Position numbers and translations under genes: made by a program
NCBI GenBank assembly: GCA_900312665.1
Contig: ONZQ02000004.1
Location: forward strand, 1,122,244-1,186,243
Source of the DNA: Cephalotrichum gorgonifer
Lineage: Eukaryota; Ascomycota; Sordariomycetes; Microascales; Microascaceae
Length of the DNA stretch: 64,000 bases
Direction of reading: 5' to 3'
The notes under the pieces: generated by a model
Seen by the model: the letters and a program-made list of their open reading frames with translations, nothing else
Told to the model about the DNA's origin: nothing
Database searches by the model: none
Shown: in pieces, positions 38,248 through 50,295 of the stretch
How the letters are laid out: each line of letters opens with the position of its first letter
Position numbering within the stretch: the first letter of the stretch is position 1

Positions 38248-40573
38248 TCACCTTTCCCTCGAACCAATGTCCGCCTGGGAATACATGGTGTTCCCGTCGT
38301 TCCCGTATAACACCTCATCTCCCCTACCCCCCATCTCTACAAACTCCCCCGCCTCGCGCTCGTCGGAGGGGTTAACCTCCCTCCTGCCGGTATTCACCAG
38401 ATTTCTGTGCCTGTTCTGGTCGTAGACGGCCACGGGTGCGCTGTTATCGCCTCGGGCAACGCGACGCGCGACCTGCACCGTGTTGAAGGAGCTGATGAGG
38501 GTGCGCTCGCGGGTGACGCCGCGGCGGTTGACGTCGAGGCCGGCTACGCCGACGACGAGGCCGCCCGTGCTGTCGTTAACGTTGGGCATGGTCTGCGTCA
38601 TCCAGGGGTGGTTGAGACACTGGTCGATTGTGTACCTCCTCTTGGGGTCGACCACCAGCATGCTGTCGATGAGATCCACTGCGCGCCAAAGTTAGAACAA
38701 AGGTCAGGGTAATAGAGAGGAGGGGGTCGCGCCGGGGATTATGACTCACAGGCCGGGTCACCGACAGAGTCCCAGTATGGGGACGGGTATTCGAAGCGTC
38801 CACTCTTGATTTGCTGTGACAAGGTAAAGGGGAAGTCCCTGGAGTACAGCTCGTCGGAGAAGGGGGGGAAGCCGCAGAGGCAGATGTACAGAACTACGCC
38901 GAGTGACCAGATATCGACGGCCTTGGTGTAGGCGCGGTTCCTCGAGTCGGCTAAGATTTCCGGCGCTACGTAGCTAGGGGTGCCGCAGAGCGTCGTGGTG
39001 AATGACTCTTCACCGATGATCTTGGCCAGTCCAAAGTCGGCGAGCTTCACGTGTAGGTCCCGGTCCACCATCAGGATGTTCTCAGGCTTGATGTCACGGT
39101 GGACGATGTTACGATCGTGCTATGGGATCCCCCAGTGTCAGCGAATTTCTCCCATGAATCTTCCATGCTGGGGTTGGGGTGACTCACCAGGTACTTTATG
39201 CCGTTGAACAGCTGGACGAACAGCTTCCGCGTCTCCCCTTCCGTCAACTTCTGTTTCTGGACGATAAAGTTGAAGAGCTCGCCTTCCGGCGCTAACTCAA
39301 GCACCAGGTAGACTGCATTCCTCTCGTTGAACGTATCCTTGAGGCATAGAACGTTGGGGTGATTGACTCCCATCAGGACGGCGATCTCCTGTTGTAGGCC
39401 TTCCGTTTTGGATTTATCCTCTCGCCCTGGCGGCGTGTTGAAGATCTTGACAGCGTAGCGGTGACCCGTAGACTTCTCGACGCACATGTACACCTCGGCA
39501 AAGTGGCCCTTGCCGAGCTTCTCCCCGAGGGTGTACTGTTGCTTGAAGGCGCTCGTCTGGCGCGTCTTCGGGTACCGGAAAATGAACCGGGCCTTGTCTG
39601 ATATCGCGATCTCATCGTACTCCTGTAGCACCCGCCTCCGGTTGCGCCCAACGATGGCTTCGTTCACAAAGGTTCCGTTGCTCGAGAGGTCCTCGAGTAC
39701 CGCGACGGTATCAGTGCCGTTGTTCTCGGTGAACAGTAGGCAGTGTCGATTTGACACCACAGGGTCATCTACCACGATGTCTACCGCCAGGATGTTAGCA
39801 CGGAAGCCATGCGTCTGTAGCTCTGGCCGATGGTGACCTACCACACTCCGGGTGACGCCCGATTAGATAACCCCCCGACGAGCTAGCCTGGGGTTTCGCG
39901 TCGGTGGGCTTTGGAGACGCTAACGACCTCCTAGCTGCGGATTCCGAAGACTCAGCGGGCGATCCGCCCGCCGGGCGCTTCTTCATGACAAGACACCTGC
40001 CGCCGTACTGCGTATCGAGGGGAAACAGGTATCCCCACACCCCCTCCTTGACCTCATCCTCGACCTCGTCCGAGAGGGCGAGGGCGGCCTCGATCTGTTG
40101 CGTGGACACGGCCTGGGTGTCTTGAACGGGGGGGGACGAGTACGCATTCGCCTGCGAGTACCGCTCTTCGGGGTCGCGGCGCGTAACCTGGCTAGGCCTC
40201 CCCTCCGGCGGCGTCGCGGTCTCTTCCTTGTGCAGTTCTATAGAGTCTTCGGCGACGGTGGCTGGGGTTGGTTGTTGCTGGGGCTGGGGCTGCTGTCTGG
40301 AGGAAGTAGAGGGCTGCTCATCAGAGGGTTTAGTGAGGGGATCCGCGTGGCGGGCTTTCTTGTGGTCGGCGTCATTGTCGGGTGGTGAGCCCTTTACGAA
40401 CCAGCGGCGGTTAGGGAAGAACATCCAGATTTGAATGGCGCACATCGGGGGAGAGGAGAGAAAGAATGGGGAGGAGATAGAGGGAGCTCGGGATGCCACT
40501 GCTATTAATGAGGAAACGAGCAGGAACTCACGCGAAGGCGCTTCAATTGGGGCTTTTCAGCGTTGGGAGACAT
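38248..40573 (-). CDS. prd-4: FHA-domain checkpoint kinase (PRD-4/ChkB, Chk2 type)
   Basis: Serine/threonine kinase of the Chk2 family, which acts in DNA-damage signalling; in Neurospora, PRD-4 also links damage to the circadian clock. Five exons are predicted: 40532-40573, 39842-40391, 39188-39780, 38750-39119 and 38248-38678. They give 661 residues. After a Gln/Ser-rich N-terminus comes EGVWGYLFPLD, then the FHA domain (about 185-265) with GRHPECD, SNRHC and SSNGTFVN. The kinase domain starts near 279 (LGEKLGKGHFAEVY), with the ATP-binding Lys in AVKIF near 309, HRDIKPEN with catalytic Asp near 404, DFG near 423 and the activation segment TTTLCGTPSYVAPE. The C-terminal tail carries FNTVQVARRVARG. 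Intron 1 ends in a weak AAAG acceptor, so the first few residues after KRLR could differ. A second fungal FHA kinase family exists (Rad53/MUS-59 type), but the WGYLFPLD block favours the PRD-4/ChkB assignment. Confidence 0.92.
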
Positions 40574-41749
40574 GGTTGTGGTATTCCTCTGCCCCTCCAG
40601 AAGGTGTATGACGGCGGGAGGCGCGGATGGGCGGGCGGGTGAGAGAGCGACGCTGTGAAGGGGGTGGGCGAGGTTGTCTCAGGCGGACAGGCTCGGATGG
40701 AATGGAGCTTTGGGGTGGCGGAGGGTCAAGGATGGCAAGCTGAGGGGAGAGTGGGGAGCGTGAAGTGTGACCGTGGGTGTGCTCTTTTTGTGGGAAGCGT
40801 GATCAAGTTGAGGTGACTGGTGGTGTGGAGAGGCAGCCTAAACTGGGATCGGGAATCGGGGATGGAGGTTGCTCAGAGGGCCTTGCGAGGCGCAGATTAG
40901 GGTGTTTCTGCAAGCAAGGCGCTGCGTTGCGACAACCAGTGGGGGGGGGGTTGACCCGAAGTAGGCAACCTTGACAAGGGTCGCCTTGGTGGACGAGGAA
41001 GAGTGGATGCGCACCGGGAGCAGGGCGGTTTCTGCAATTGTACAAGCACAAAGTGAGCTCCGCCTCCAGCTATGACCATGGATCGCCAATCACGGTGAGT
41101 GAAGTGGGCGGGGCCGTCAACAAGTGAGTGTACTTGTCCATGTATTCCTTCTCGCTCCCTGTAATCCAATAATACGAGTACAGGTGCGGGTAATGGGGCG
41201 TTTGCCAGGACGATGACTCGACGGGGATTGGGAAGGAAGGTGCGAGAGCAACTGCTCCTGGCCTGTGACTGAATAGGTTGTCCGAAGACAAGTGCGAGTG
41301 GTCAAGGCATGCCGTCCCTGTATACATCGGTACTTGTATTACCAACCCTAGAGACCACCCCGTAATATCACTCTAACCAGGCTCGGTGACTTCCACAACG
41401 AAGTTTTGTTTGGCTGCCGAGAATGCAGTTTCTTTGGCTGCGCGACGGGTGCATTTTCAGCACCCTTGATCACCCTGACGAAGCACGGGGTACCTGCCAC
41501 CAGGCAGCCTAGGTACATCGGTACGTACTAGTATGTGGCACGGATGTTCTTTCCCGCGCCAGGGCAATATCATCACCATCGATGTTCGCCGCTGGCCCCA
41601 AGAATAGGTAGGGCCTGGTTCCATCAGCACATCAGGATTCTTGTGTTGTAGTTGCCACCGCCGGCATGCATCCCCAAGTTTGCAATCGGCATAAAACTGT
41701 GGCATAAAGCACCACATGCAGTCTACGAAGATGTTGTCGTTCGTATTAG
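40574..41749. other. intergenic region, kinase promoter / HET gene 3' side
   Basis: About 1.2 kb upstream of the checkpoint kinase and downstream of the HET gene, both on the minus strand. No coding ORF was recognised. TACGAGTA near 41175 and TACTTGTA near 41332 are further copies of the dispersed motif. Confidence 0.55.
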
Positions 41750-43935
41750 CTACAGGAGCGTCATCTCCCGCCTTTCGGCCCCAAACCGCATCAGATCGAT
41801 CTTGGACTCAAACGTGATGAGCGTCCGCCTGCTTGCCACGGCCCCTCCAGTGTCCCAGTTCAACACAACTAAGACAACAAGTTGCTTACACCGCCCATCT
41901 CCACCATCCCCATGTCGCACCCTCTGAGCAACAAGACAGCTATACATCCCAGAAGGAAGCCTAGTAGGATGCGAAAAGTTCCGCTCCGTCACAAACCCCG
42001 TCGTCCCTTGCTCCCCCGGAACCCGCACCTCGCTAAACGGCTCCGTCACGACCTCCAGATCTACCACCCACGCCTTCAGTGTCAGCTTGTTGCCCTCGTG
42101 CGCCACGACCTCAGGCTCGAGGTCACTCTTCGGGTACGCGTCCGAGGACGGCTCGAAGAGGAGGCGGTCCGGAAAGCGGACGATCCCTTCCCATCCCGCC
42201 CAGCTCCAGCTCGGGAACTCCGGGCGCCGCCGTGGAGTGACGGAGTCGGTGTGCATCCAACCGAGCGAGTACGGATGGGACCAAAGCGGGAGCCCGTGGA
42301 TGAAACCCGAGGGAAACAGCCCGCGGGTGAAGGCTGAGAGGATGCCGAGGATGGCGTTGAGAGAATCGGAGTCATTCGTCATCTGCCGCTTGGTGTAGTT
42401 CTCTAGTAGAGCGGCAAAGGATTCGAAGCGCCCGCCGTGCGTGGGCACTTCCGCCTCGCCGTCGTCCTGACGCGCGCCATTTAGTTATCTGCTGCATATC
42501 TGAAGTTTGGCCGCTTTCTCTACTTACCGAAGCATCACCCAACAGGAGTCGCAGGAATGACGCCGCAGGATGCAGGTCCATCAGCACCGGCGTTTCTAGG
42601 TCCATTCCCTCGGAGAAGTTACCCCTCGGACACAAGAATTGGCACTGCTCCTGACAAAAGTACACAATCCTCTTTGAGAGCATCGACTCCTGGAGCGTCC
42701 ACGCACGCGTGTTCCACCTCGAAGCCTCCAAAGCAAGCGTCCAATGTGGCGGCACCGTGAAGAGCATCCCCACGCCCTCAATCTCCTCACACATCTGGCT
42801 GGTGCGTGGGAAGTTCTTGGACACGCCGGGGATGCCGGAGGCGGAGGAGGTTCCTATGAGGGCGACGAGCGTAATGGTTGCCCCAGCGTAGATGAGATCC
42901 ATTATGCGGAGCTGTTCGTTCTTCGAGGCGAGTTGATCTGGTGTTGGGTTGCGGGTCTGATCAATGCAGAGGGCGTCGACCTATCGTCCGTTAATCTCCC
43001 GGATTTATATAAAATAAGGGTATGGATTTTGGGTTTACCCAAAGGTATTGGAGTCCAAGCTCCTTCGTTACGGTAGTCGCGTCTTCGATTGTCTGCGGCA
43101 GGGCCCCGGATTCGAGTGCCCCGTCCTCGGGGTGTACATCGCCCCAGACGTAGCTCAGTGCAGCATAGTCGCAGGTAGGTGGACAAGGCACGACCTTACG
43201 TGCGCGCACATCGACCATCCTCGCCGGGCGCACGTTCCCCAGCCTGTACGGCCTGCACGCATCCCCGTGCCTCTCCTGGCAGTCCTCCAGGCTAGCCCTC
43301 AGCGCCGCAACGTCAATCTCCTTCCCCAACATCCGCGCATTGTTCACTCTGCCCTCCTGCCCCTCCAGCGCAATGGCCGCACTGCACATCATACCCTTGT
43401 ATACCTCGTGGTCTCCGATACCAGAACGAAATGTGAACCAGCTCATACTTAAACGGTCAAACCCCAGGAAAATGGCGCAGCGGTCCTTGTTCTCTGGCGG
43501 AACCGCGTTCCAGCCCGGCTCCCGCACGTAGGAGCGGAATGGCACGACGGCGTATAACTCATCATCCGGGTCAAGGTCTCGAGGGAAGATGGCGTAAAGT
43601 AGCCGGCAGAAGGGACAGGTGGGCTCAAGCTGAAGAGATGAGAGCTTCCCAAAATCGAGCCGGTGCTTATCCGGACTCACGGCGTGGGTCTCACCAGGCT
43701 CGAGCGGTTCCGCTTCTGCGAAGACACGGGGGATGTCGTACGCTGAACACCTGCGGCAGAGACAGCCAGGCTGTTTTCGTAGAGAGACAAGAAGGCTCTC
43801 GTCTTCGGGAGAGGGCCCCGCGATGGCGTTGCTTGGGTCTGCCAGGGGTTTCCAAGAGGGCGCTGTCCGGAGTTTGGGACATGGCTGGTCTGCCGGCTCG
43901 AGGGCACGGCAGAATATACACAGTCTAGATGGCAT
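41750..43935 (-). CDS. HET-domain (heterokaryon incompatibility-like) protein
   Basis: Member of the HET family, whose domain is related to TIR-like folds and can trigger cell death during non-self recognition; many members have no proven role. Three exons are predicted: 43039-43935, 42528-42980 and 41750-42466. They give 688 residues in phase. The N-terminus has paired Cys motifs (CIFCRAL, CLCRRC, CPFCRLLY) that could form a small metal-binding module. The HET core follows: YAALSYVWGD (about 267-276), the spliced LW-VDALCIDQ junction, LIYAGATITLVA, and WTLQESMLSKRIVYFC. The C-terminal part contains PSWSWAGWEG, a motif common after HET domains. It sits between the checkpoint kinase and eIF3m, both housekeeping genes, so this looks like an inserted accessory gene. 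No NLR or partner gene is adjacent. HET genes vary widely between strains, so presence in relatives is uncertain. Confidence 0.9.
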
Positions 43936-45431
43936 ACCTGGGGGACAACCAAATTATACACAGGCACGAGGAGTGAGGATGAACCCGATAACGTTGTGCT
44001 GCCCGGGCCTTGACAAGTGAGGGGGGCCCTAGGCCAGGCTAAGACGGAGGCTGGGCTGCAATCCGCAGGCCCTAATTGGTGGTCATATACAAGTACAGCC
44101 ATGCGAGGCCAAAACGTGAGGAAAAGGCGCTGCTGGAATAAGTGTTGGCCCCCTGCATAGCCTTGGCCGAACAAATGGTCTCCAGGAGCCCTGTCATGGC
44201 ATGAAGCCAGGGGCATCTGGCCCATGTGTACTCAGTAGTGGGACACGGGAATCACTTTCCTCCGCTGCCGGTGCCTGCAAGCTGTATTAATACTCGTAGT
44301 TACCCCCGAGAAGGATGATACTCTCTCGGACTCTATTAGCCAAGTATTAATGTCATCGCAAATGAACGAGACGCATAAGTTGGATGGGGAGATAGTTCCG
44401 GCCCAGTGGGGGAGGGAATCCTGTCGAATCGAACCCAGTCGAAGAATCGCAAGATTTTGGCCCTGTCCCAAGGGACAGAGTCCAGGCAGCACAGGCTCAC
44501 CCTCGACTCTGCCAGTCACCACTCAAGCTCGTCATTGACCACTCGACCCCGAGAAACGGAGACCCGGCGAACCAGTCACGAGGAACTCCGCGTTCTTGTT
44601 ACGCTGTGGTTGGCTATTCTAGGCCCAGAGAGTATCCCGATCTTTTGTTAGTCAATAATACCACCAACAGCTCCCGTGACCCTTTCGTCCGTCTTCCCTC
44701 GTCCCGCGACCAGACAGGGCGGACTTGGGGTATCCATGACTCCCTCATCCCGGGACCCGAGAAGGCCCATAGACATATGTACGTCATCGATATTACATTC
44801 CCTACCCCTTTGTTTCCCGTTTTGTAGTGTTTTCAAAACGACATCGTGAAAGATCGCTAGGTCATGGGAGGAGTCGACCTTCTCCTTGGGGCAAGCAGGA
44901 TGGACCGTGACTTGAAGTCTGGTCACCTGCTATCAGCCCCTTAACCGGGTGATAATGAAGATCGTCACAGAAGTTGGGAGTAAACGACGAGGTCGAAGAG
45001 GCATGATAACCACATTGCCGTACCTTCGCGCTTGTCATGGAAGAGGTCGGTCAGCAGCGGGAAGGGGACGGAACGCCAGCTGGACGGACCTGTCATGGTG
45101 TGTTCAGACCGGGCGAAGTGGAGACCTGGAGAATAATCAATGATGTCTTCTACCGTAGTATTGCCGTGAGCCCCCATCTCAGCAGCTGGCACGGGATTGG
45201 CGACACCTGTGAGACCGTAGTCAGCGACCGAATGTACCCTAACCGCCGGAGGAACCCGATTCCAGGAGGGAAAGTGACAAGCCCCACCAAACACCAAACA
45301 CACCCCTCCGCCACCGAACATTTTCCACAAGACTAGAGAGATAATTTTGCGATTTGAAGCGGGAGAACGACAGCCTCAACACATCGCACCCCAGACCGCC
45401 CCCGTCTCCCAGCACCCCCACAATCGCGACC
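43936..45431. other. divergent intergenic region, HET / eIF3m
   Basis: About 1.5 kb between two divergent start codons. No protein-like ORF. TACAAGTA occurs near 44088. The right end must contain the eIF3m promoter. Confidence 0.55.
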
Positions 45432-46840
45432 ATGGCCGTCACTGCAACGCAGCAGGCCCAGCCTCAGCTGGTATGCCTCGACAGCACGTTCGAGGAGCTC
45501 GCCCTTGAGATGGCCGAGTGTCTCCACATCACCGACGACATCAAGCCCCTCGTCGAGAAGAGTCAGAAGGAGGAGGTGCTGTCGAAACTCGTCCAGTCGT
45601 CGGCCGCCCTCAACGCCGTCCCCGAGAAGGACTACACTGCCGCGTCCAACCTCATGACACACCTTGTCCTCCAGTCGCAAGACCCCCGCCGCCACCTCCC
45701 CGCCCTCTGCGGCAACTTCGCGAAGCCCATCACCACCTCGCCCCACAACGGCGTCGGCTTGAGCCTCAATGCGCTCACCACCGTCTTCAACCTCCTACCG
45801 GCCGATAACCCCATCCGCGCCAGGGTATTCATGGAGATCCTCAAGTTCCTGAAGCGCCACGGCATGTTCGAGACGTTGCGGCCTTACCTACCCCACCTTG
45901 AGCAGTGGAACGAGACCTGGGGTACGGATGACGAGTTCCAGAGGGAGATGTACGAGGAGATTTCCGATATTGCGGCCGAGGCTGGCTTTGGAGAGTGAGA
46001 TACTACCCGGCACACACCACCACGTTCCTCTCATCTACCCCGCAGAAACGGAAGCTAACCATGTTGTTCTTTTCTTTCTCTCGCCATAGGGAGAGCTATA
46101 GGTATATTCTCAAGGCCCTCCGGTCGTTCGACTCCGACGACAAGGAGGAGCTGTCCTCGGAGGAGGCGCAGAACCTCGCCATCCGCGCCATCCGCACGGT
46201 CCTACTCTCCAACTCGCACTACCTCTTCCAGGACCTGAGGGGAATCCCCTGCGTCGAGGCGCTGAGCGACAGCCACCCCATATACTACCAGCTCCTCGAG
46301 ATCTTCGCCGAGCAGGACCTCGAGGACTTCAGCGACTTCAACGAGGAGCACGAGGGCTGGCTCGAGAAGCAGGACCTCGACCACGACAAGCTCTACCGCA
46401 AGATGAGGCTCCTCACCTTCGCCAGTCTCGCGGCCGCCACGCCGTCCCGCGAGATCCCCTACGCCAAGATCGTCAAGGCGCTACGCATCCCCGAGGAAGA
46501 GGTCGAGATGTGGACCATCGACACGATCCGGGCGGGCCTCGTGCAGGGCAAACTCTCACAGCAGCGCAAGGTGCTCCTCGTGCACAAGGTCACGTACCGC
46601 GTCTTCGGAACCAAGCAGTGGCAGGAGCTGTCCACGCGGGTGGACAACTGGAAGAGCACCCTCTCCACCGTCCTCGACACGCTGCTGCAGGGCCGCGCCG
46701 AGGTCAAGGCCCAGCAGGAGAGGGACGCCCAGGACGTGGAGAGGAAGGTCGCGCAGTCGTCTGGCGCGCAGTCGGGTCGGGGCGGCGGGGGGCGTTACCA
46801 GGGAAGGCAGCACAAGGAGAGGTCCGAGAATGCCGACTAG
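45432..46840 (+). CDS. eukaryotic translation initiation factor 3 subunit M
   Basis: PCI-domain subunit of eIF3, which helps load mRNA and the ternary complex on the 40S ribosome. Two exons are predicted, 45432-45994 and 46090-46840, joined in phase as GFGE-ESYRYIL to give 437 residues. The N-terminal half is helical (TFEELALEMAECLHI, FMEILKFLKRHGMFETLRPYL). The PCI domain occupies about 190-360 (YYQLLEIFAEQDLEDF, KMRLLTFASLAA, IPYAKIVKALRIPEEEVEMWTIDTIRAGLVQGKLSQ). A Gly/Arg-rich tail (SGRGGGGRYQGRQ) could touch RNA. The related CSN7/COP9 family shares the PCI fold, but the length and IRAGLVQGKLSQ block fit eIF3m. Confidence 0.94.
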
Positions 46841-47859
46841 AGAAAGGGAGAAAGGGACAAAAAATGAAGTAGCCTTCTTTTTTTCATGATTACATCTTTT
46901 TTTTACCTTTCTGGTCGTCCCGCCGCCTCTTTTTTTTCCTTCCCCTTGTTTTTTTTGTATCGGGAGGTGTGATGAGGAGGCGGGCGTGTCTATGTATTGA
47001 CGAAAAAAACTATCCGTGGGAGCTGGGCGGGAAGGAGGGGGAACGGACGGGAGCAACGGACGATAGAGAGACCTTTTTCCCTCCCTCTTATGATGAGAAG
47101 GGTTGGAAAGGGGGGGCGGGGGAGAAGGAGCATTGGAACTTGGGATCTTGTTTTATTTTTGGAACGTGCCCCTTTTCGAAAGGAAGAGTCTTTCTTTTTT
47201 TTTTACGCATAATGACGGGTCTTATCAAACCATGCTTTGGGCATGGAGGGATGGGAAGGTCAAGGGAAAGGGGGCTGGGTTAGGTGTGGTCTTCCGGTTC
47301 TACGAAAGAGAGGAGGGAGCCGTGAATAAACTTACCTCTTAGACTCTATGTTGGACAACTATCCATGTTGTTTTTCTGCTGTGACGCCCGCCTCCCGGCC
47401 CCCCTTCCGTCGCATTATTACCTTGCCGCGCTGTCTCTCTCGTTTGGTTGCATTGTATTCGCCGTCTGGTAGGTACATAGTAATGTGAGTGGTTTGAAAG
47501 TGTACGAGACCACAGCGGGGCGAGCAGAGCATACGAATAGAGTGATCACACCTCTATAGTGTTGATGAGGGATCAAGATAGTCCAAAAAAATCTATATCT
47601 ATGCAAACAGGGCGTCCGCGCGATGTATTATTCTACGTCTCTATGTATTGTATGTGTATGTATATAGTGGCCGTGGCAGGCCCGGCATCTCAAGCCACAC
47701 GGGGTTCTCACCAAGAAACAAGGAAAATAAGAACCAATGCTGAGGAACAATATAAGAAAGGGGGAACTCAAATCAAGGGAAAGGAGAGAGAGAACGCAGG
47801 GGCACACCCGATACGCCCAAGGAGTGAAACGACGTCCATTCTACTACTCCCCCCTTTCT
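46841..47859. other. convergent 3' intergenic region
   Basis: About 1 kb between eIF3m and the UMP kinase stop codons. Several T runs of 7-9 bases lie on the plus strand just after the eIF3m stop (46870-46960). No gene seen. Confidence 0.6.
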
Positions 47860-49093
47860 TTAAAAGTCCGCTCCGAGCCGTCCCTCAATCTTCTCTGCGG
47901 TGTCCTTGAAGACGGCGTCGGGCGGCGGGGCGGCGCTGATGCGGACCAGCCTCCCCTCGGACTCGTAGAGGTCCACGACGGGCATGCTCGTCTCGACGAA
48001 CGTCCTGAATCGCTTCCGGATACTCTCAGCGTTGTCGTCCTCGCGGCCGCTCGTCTTCCCCCTCTCGAGGAGCCTCTTCTCCATGACGTCCTCGGGGCAG
48101 TCGTAGAACAGCACGAGCTTGGCGCGGCACACGTCCTCCTCGAACTTGATCGCCTGGTCCATCTTCCTCGGGAACCCGTCGATCAGGAACCGGCCGCCCT
48201 TGCCCTTCGCGACGCCGCTCTTCTGCTGCTCGGCCAGGACGTCGTCCATGGCGTTCTGGAGGAGCTTGATGGTGACCTCCATGGGCACGATGGTCCCGTT
48301 GCGGATGCAGTCGGATATGAGAGCCCCGAACTCGCTTCCGGGGCGGGCCTGCTCGGCGCGGAGGAGGTCGCCGGCGGAGAGGTGGGCGAAGTTGTAGCGG
48401 TCCACGAGGCGCGCGCACTGCGTGCCCTTGCCGGCTCCGGGGCCGCCGAGGACGAAGAGGACGGTCACCTCGGAGTCATCGAAGCGCGGGGTCGGTCCGG
48501 CGGCGTCTTGGGGGGCACCGCCCTTTGCGGCGTCGGCCATCTCTGTTTAGAGGGGAGGGCGGAGTGGGTTAGCGGGGGGTATATTCGCAGCCGCGGTGGT
48601 GAGGTGTATGATTGCAACCCAGACCAGGCTGGGGTGATGCGGCAAAAGAAAGGGGGGTATAGTTATCGGGGAGGTGGGTTGAGCTTGGAGGTTGGAGGTT
48701 CTCACATCCCAGCCAACACAAACAACTACCCTACGGTGGGGGCTTCTTGGGGGAAAAGAGTCCGAGCTTACCTTGGCGTTTATTTACGAGTAGCACCCAA
48801 GCTCCAGACGTAATAGCAATCAAGACAACAAAGGGCCAGAAGGCAACGCGGTTCGGATCCTTCTTGTTCCTTGGCGGCTGTTGCTGCTGCTGCTGCTGCT
48901 GAGAGGAATACCACCTGCGAGACTGGGATCTGTAGGTACGAGAAAGCTGGTGGAACGAGGAGGAGGAGGAGAGGAGCTGTTGGCTGAGGGGTTGGTGACG
49001 AGGTGCAGCGGGACGGAGTTGTAGTATGCGCGCGGGCGGTTGCGGCTGCGTGCGTGCTGCTGCTCTAGCGGCGAGGCGGAAGTGGGCCGCCAT
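47860..49093 (-). CDS. ura6: UMP/CMP kinase with N-terminal membrane anchor (Ura6 type)
   Basis: Uridylate kinase, phosphorylating UMP (and probably CMP/dUMP) with ATP in pyrimidine nucleotide synthesis. Two exons are predicted, 48772-49093 and 47860-48542, giving 334 residues. The kinase core has the P-loop GGPGAGKGTQ, the NMP-binding HLSAGDLLRAE, GFPRKMDQA, and the lid RGKTSGREDDNAESIRKRF. Exon 1 adds about 108 residues: an Arg/Ala/Ser-rich, acid-free start like a mitochondrial presequence (MAAHFRLAARAAARTQPQ), a poly-Gln run of eight CAG/CAA-type codons (trinucleotide repeat at about 48881-48901), and one membrane span (AFWPFVVLIAITSGAWVLLV). Splicing joins NKRQ-E to MADAAKGG; this Met is in a good start context and could also begin a soluble 226-residue form. 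The related adenylate kinases are less likely given the lid sequence. Confidence 0.9.
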
Positions 49094-50295
49094 GATTTTT
49101 TATGGTTTTTTGCGTGTGATGGGGATTAAAGGGTAGGTAACGAGCGGCAATAGCGGTAGCAAAACGGCCAGTGGTTGGGATGGGGGGACACGACCTAGGT
49201 TTATTACAGGTATCGTGACCCTTTTTTTTTTTTGAGACAAGGTGTTTACTATGTACTACGAACTGTTGTGTCGTCGGGCGCGCAATTTTTTTTAGACTTT
49301 GCGAACGCGCCGAGATAAAACGCCAGGGGGGGGTGAGCGTGGTTTCGCTGAGTGACCTCGAACTAGTCACTCCGTACTTGTACTCTCTCCCGTGCTCCGT
49401 TTGACTGATACATTGATACATTGATCCGTGACAAACTCTGCTCTGTTGGCTGGACTAATTGAAGAATGGACAATGGACAATGGGACCCGCCCGCTCAGTG
49501 CGTTTTCAACTCGCTGTCCCCCTATAATACATTACCCGCCCATCGGCCCAGTGTATGTGCTCTCTCGTCACCCGCTTCACCCTATGTCGATCCAAACCAC
49601 TTGGCGGCTATTAGCACGAGCATGCATAGAAGAAAACCCTCGAAATTTTGGAAGGGTGGTGGGCAGGCACATGTTCGCCGTCCGGACTCAACCTCTTTAC
49701 CCAGTGCCCACCTCAGCTGATCCGGCCAGACATGAATCTACACGTAGCATGACTTGTGCAAGGAAGCACAACAGACAGAGACGTCTTCCTCCAACACACA
49801 TTCACGGCATCTCTCCCATTACCCACTAACCCACACACATACTCGCACACACCCGTCTTGCACACTTCCTAGATGGACGAGTATCTACCAAAACGCCGTG
49901 ACATCATTTCAGACAATCTTCGATCTCATAAATTGTACAGATGTCGTAAATTACTTGCTACAGACCCCTCCAGGCAAAAGACGTCCATATCCCATATCCC
50001 ATGTCCTGTCGAGCTCAACTCTTTCCTCCCTCCCCGTTCATTCAATCCCCCTTGACAAAAGAAAAAAAAAACGCCAGAAAAAGAGCCCAAAGTTGAAAGA
50101 AAATCCAGATGGTATAGTAGACAAAGGAGACATGAGGGTTTGGCCATCAACGGGCCTATTTTCCCTCCGCGCACTCGAAAACCCGCTTAATGCCCACCGT
50201 TTATTTTCAAATATTAAACACGGACGCCAATAGAAGAGAAAACGCTACCGAACAGGGTGCCACGACGAGAGGCAACGAGAGATAGAGCACTCCCA
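49094..50295. other. intergenic region between UMP kinase and four-span protein
   Basis: About 1.2 kb; it holds the UMP kinase promoter and the 3' UTR of the membrane-protein gene, both on the minus strand. No coding ORF recognised. TACTTGTA occurs near 49376. Confidence 0.55.

Noticed and set aside
47737..48813. 358-codon plus-strand ORF opposite the UMP kinase
   Set aside because: Antisense shadow of a strongly conserved coding exon; repetitive Leu/Glu/Gly/Val content only.
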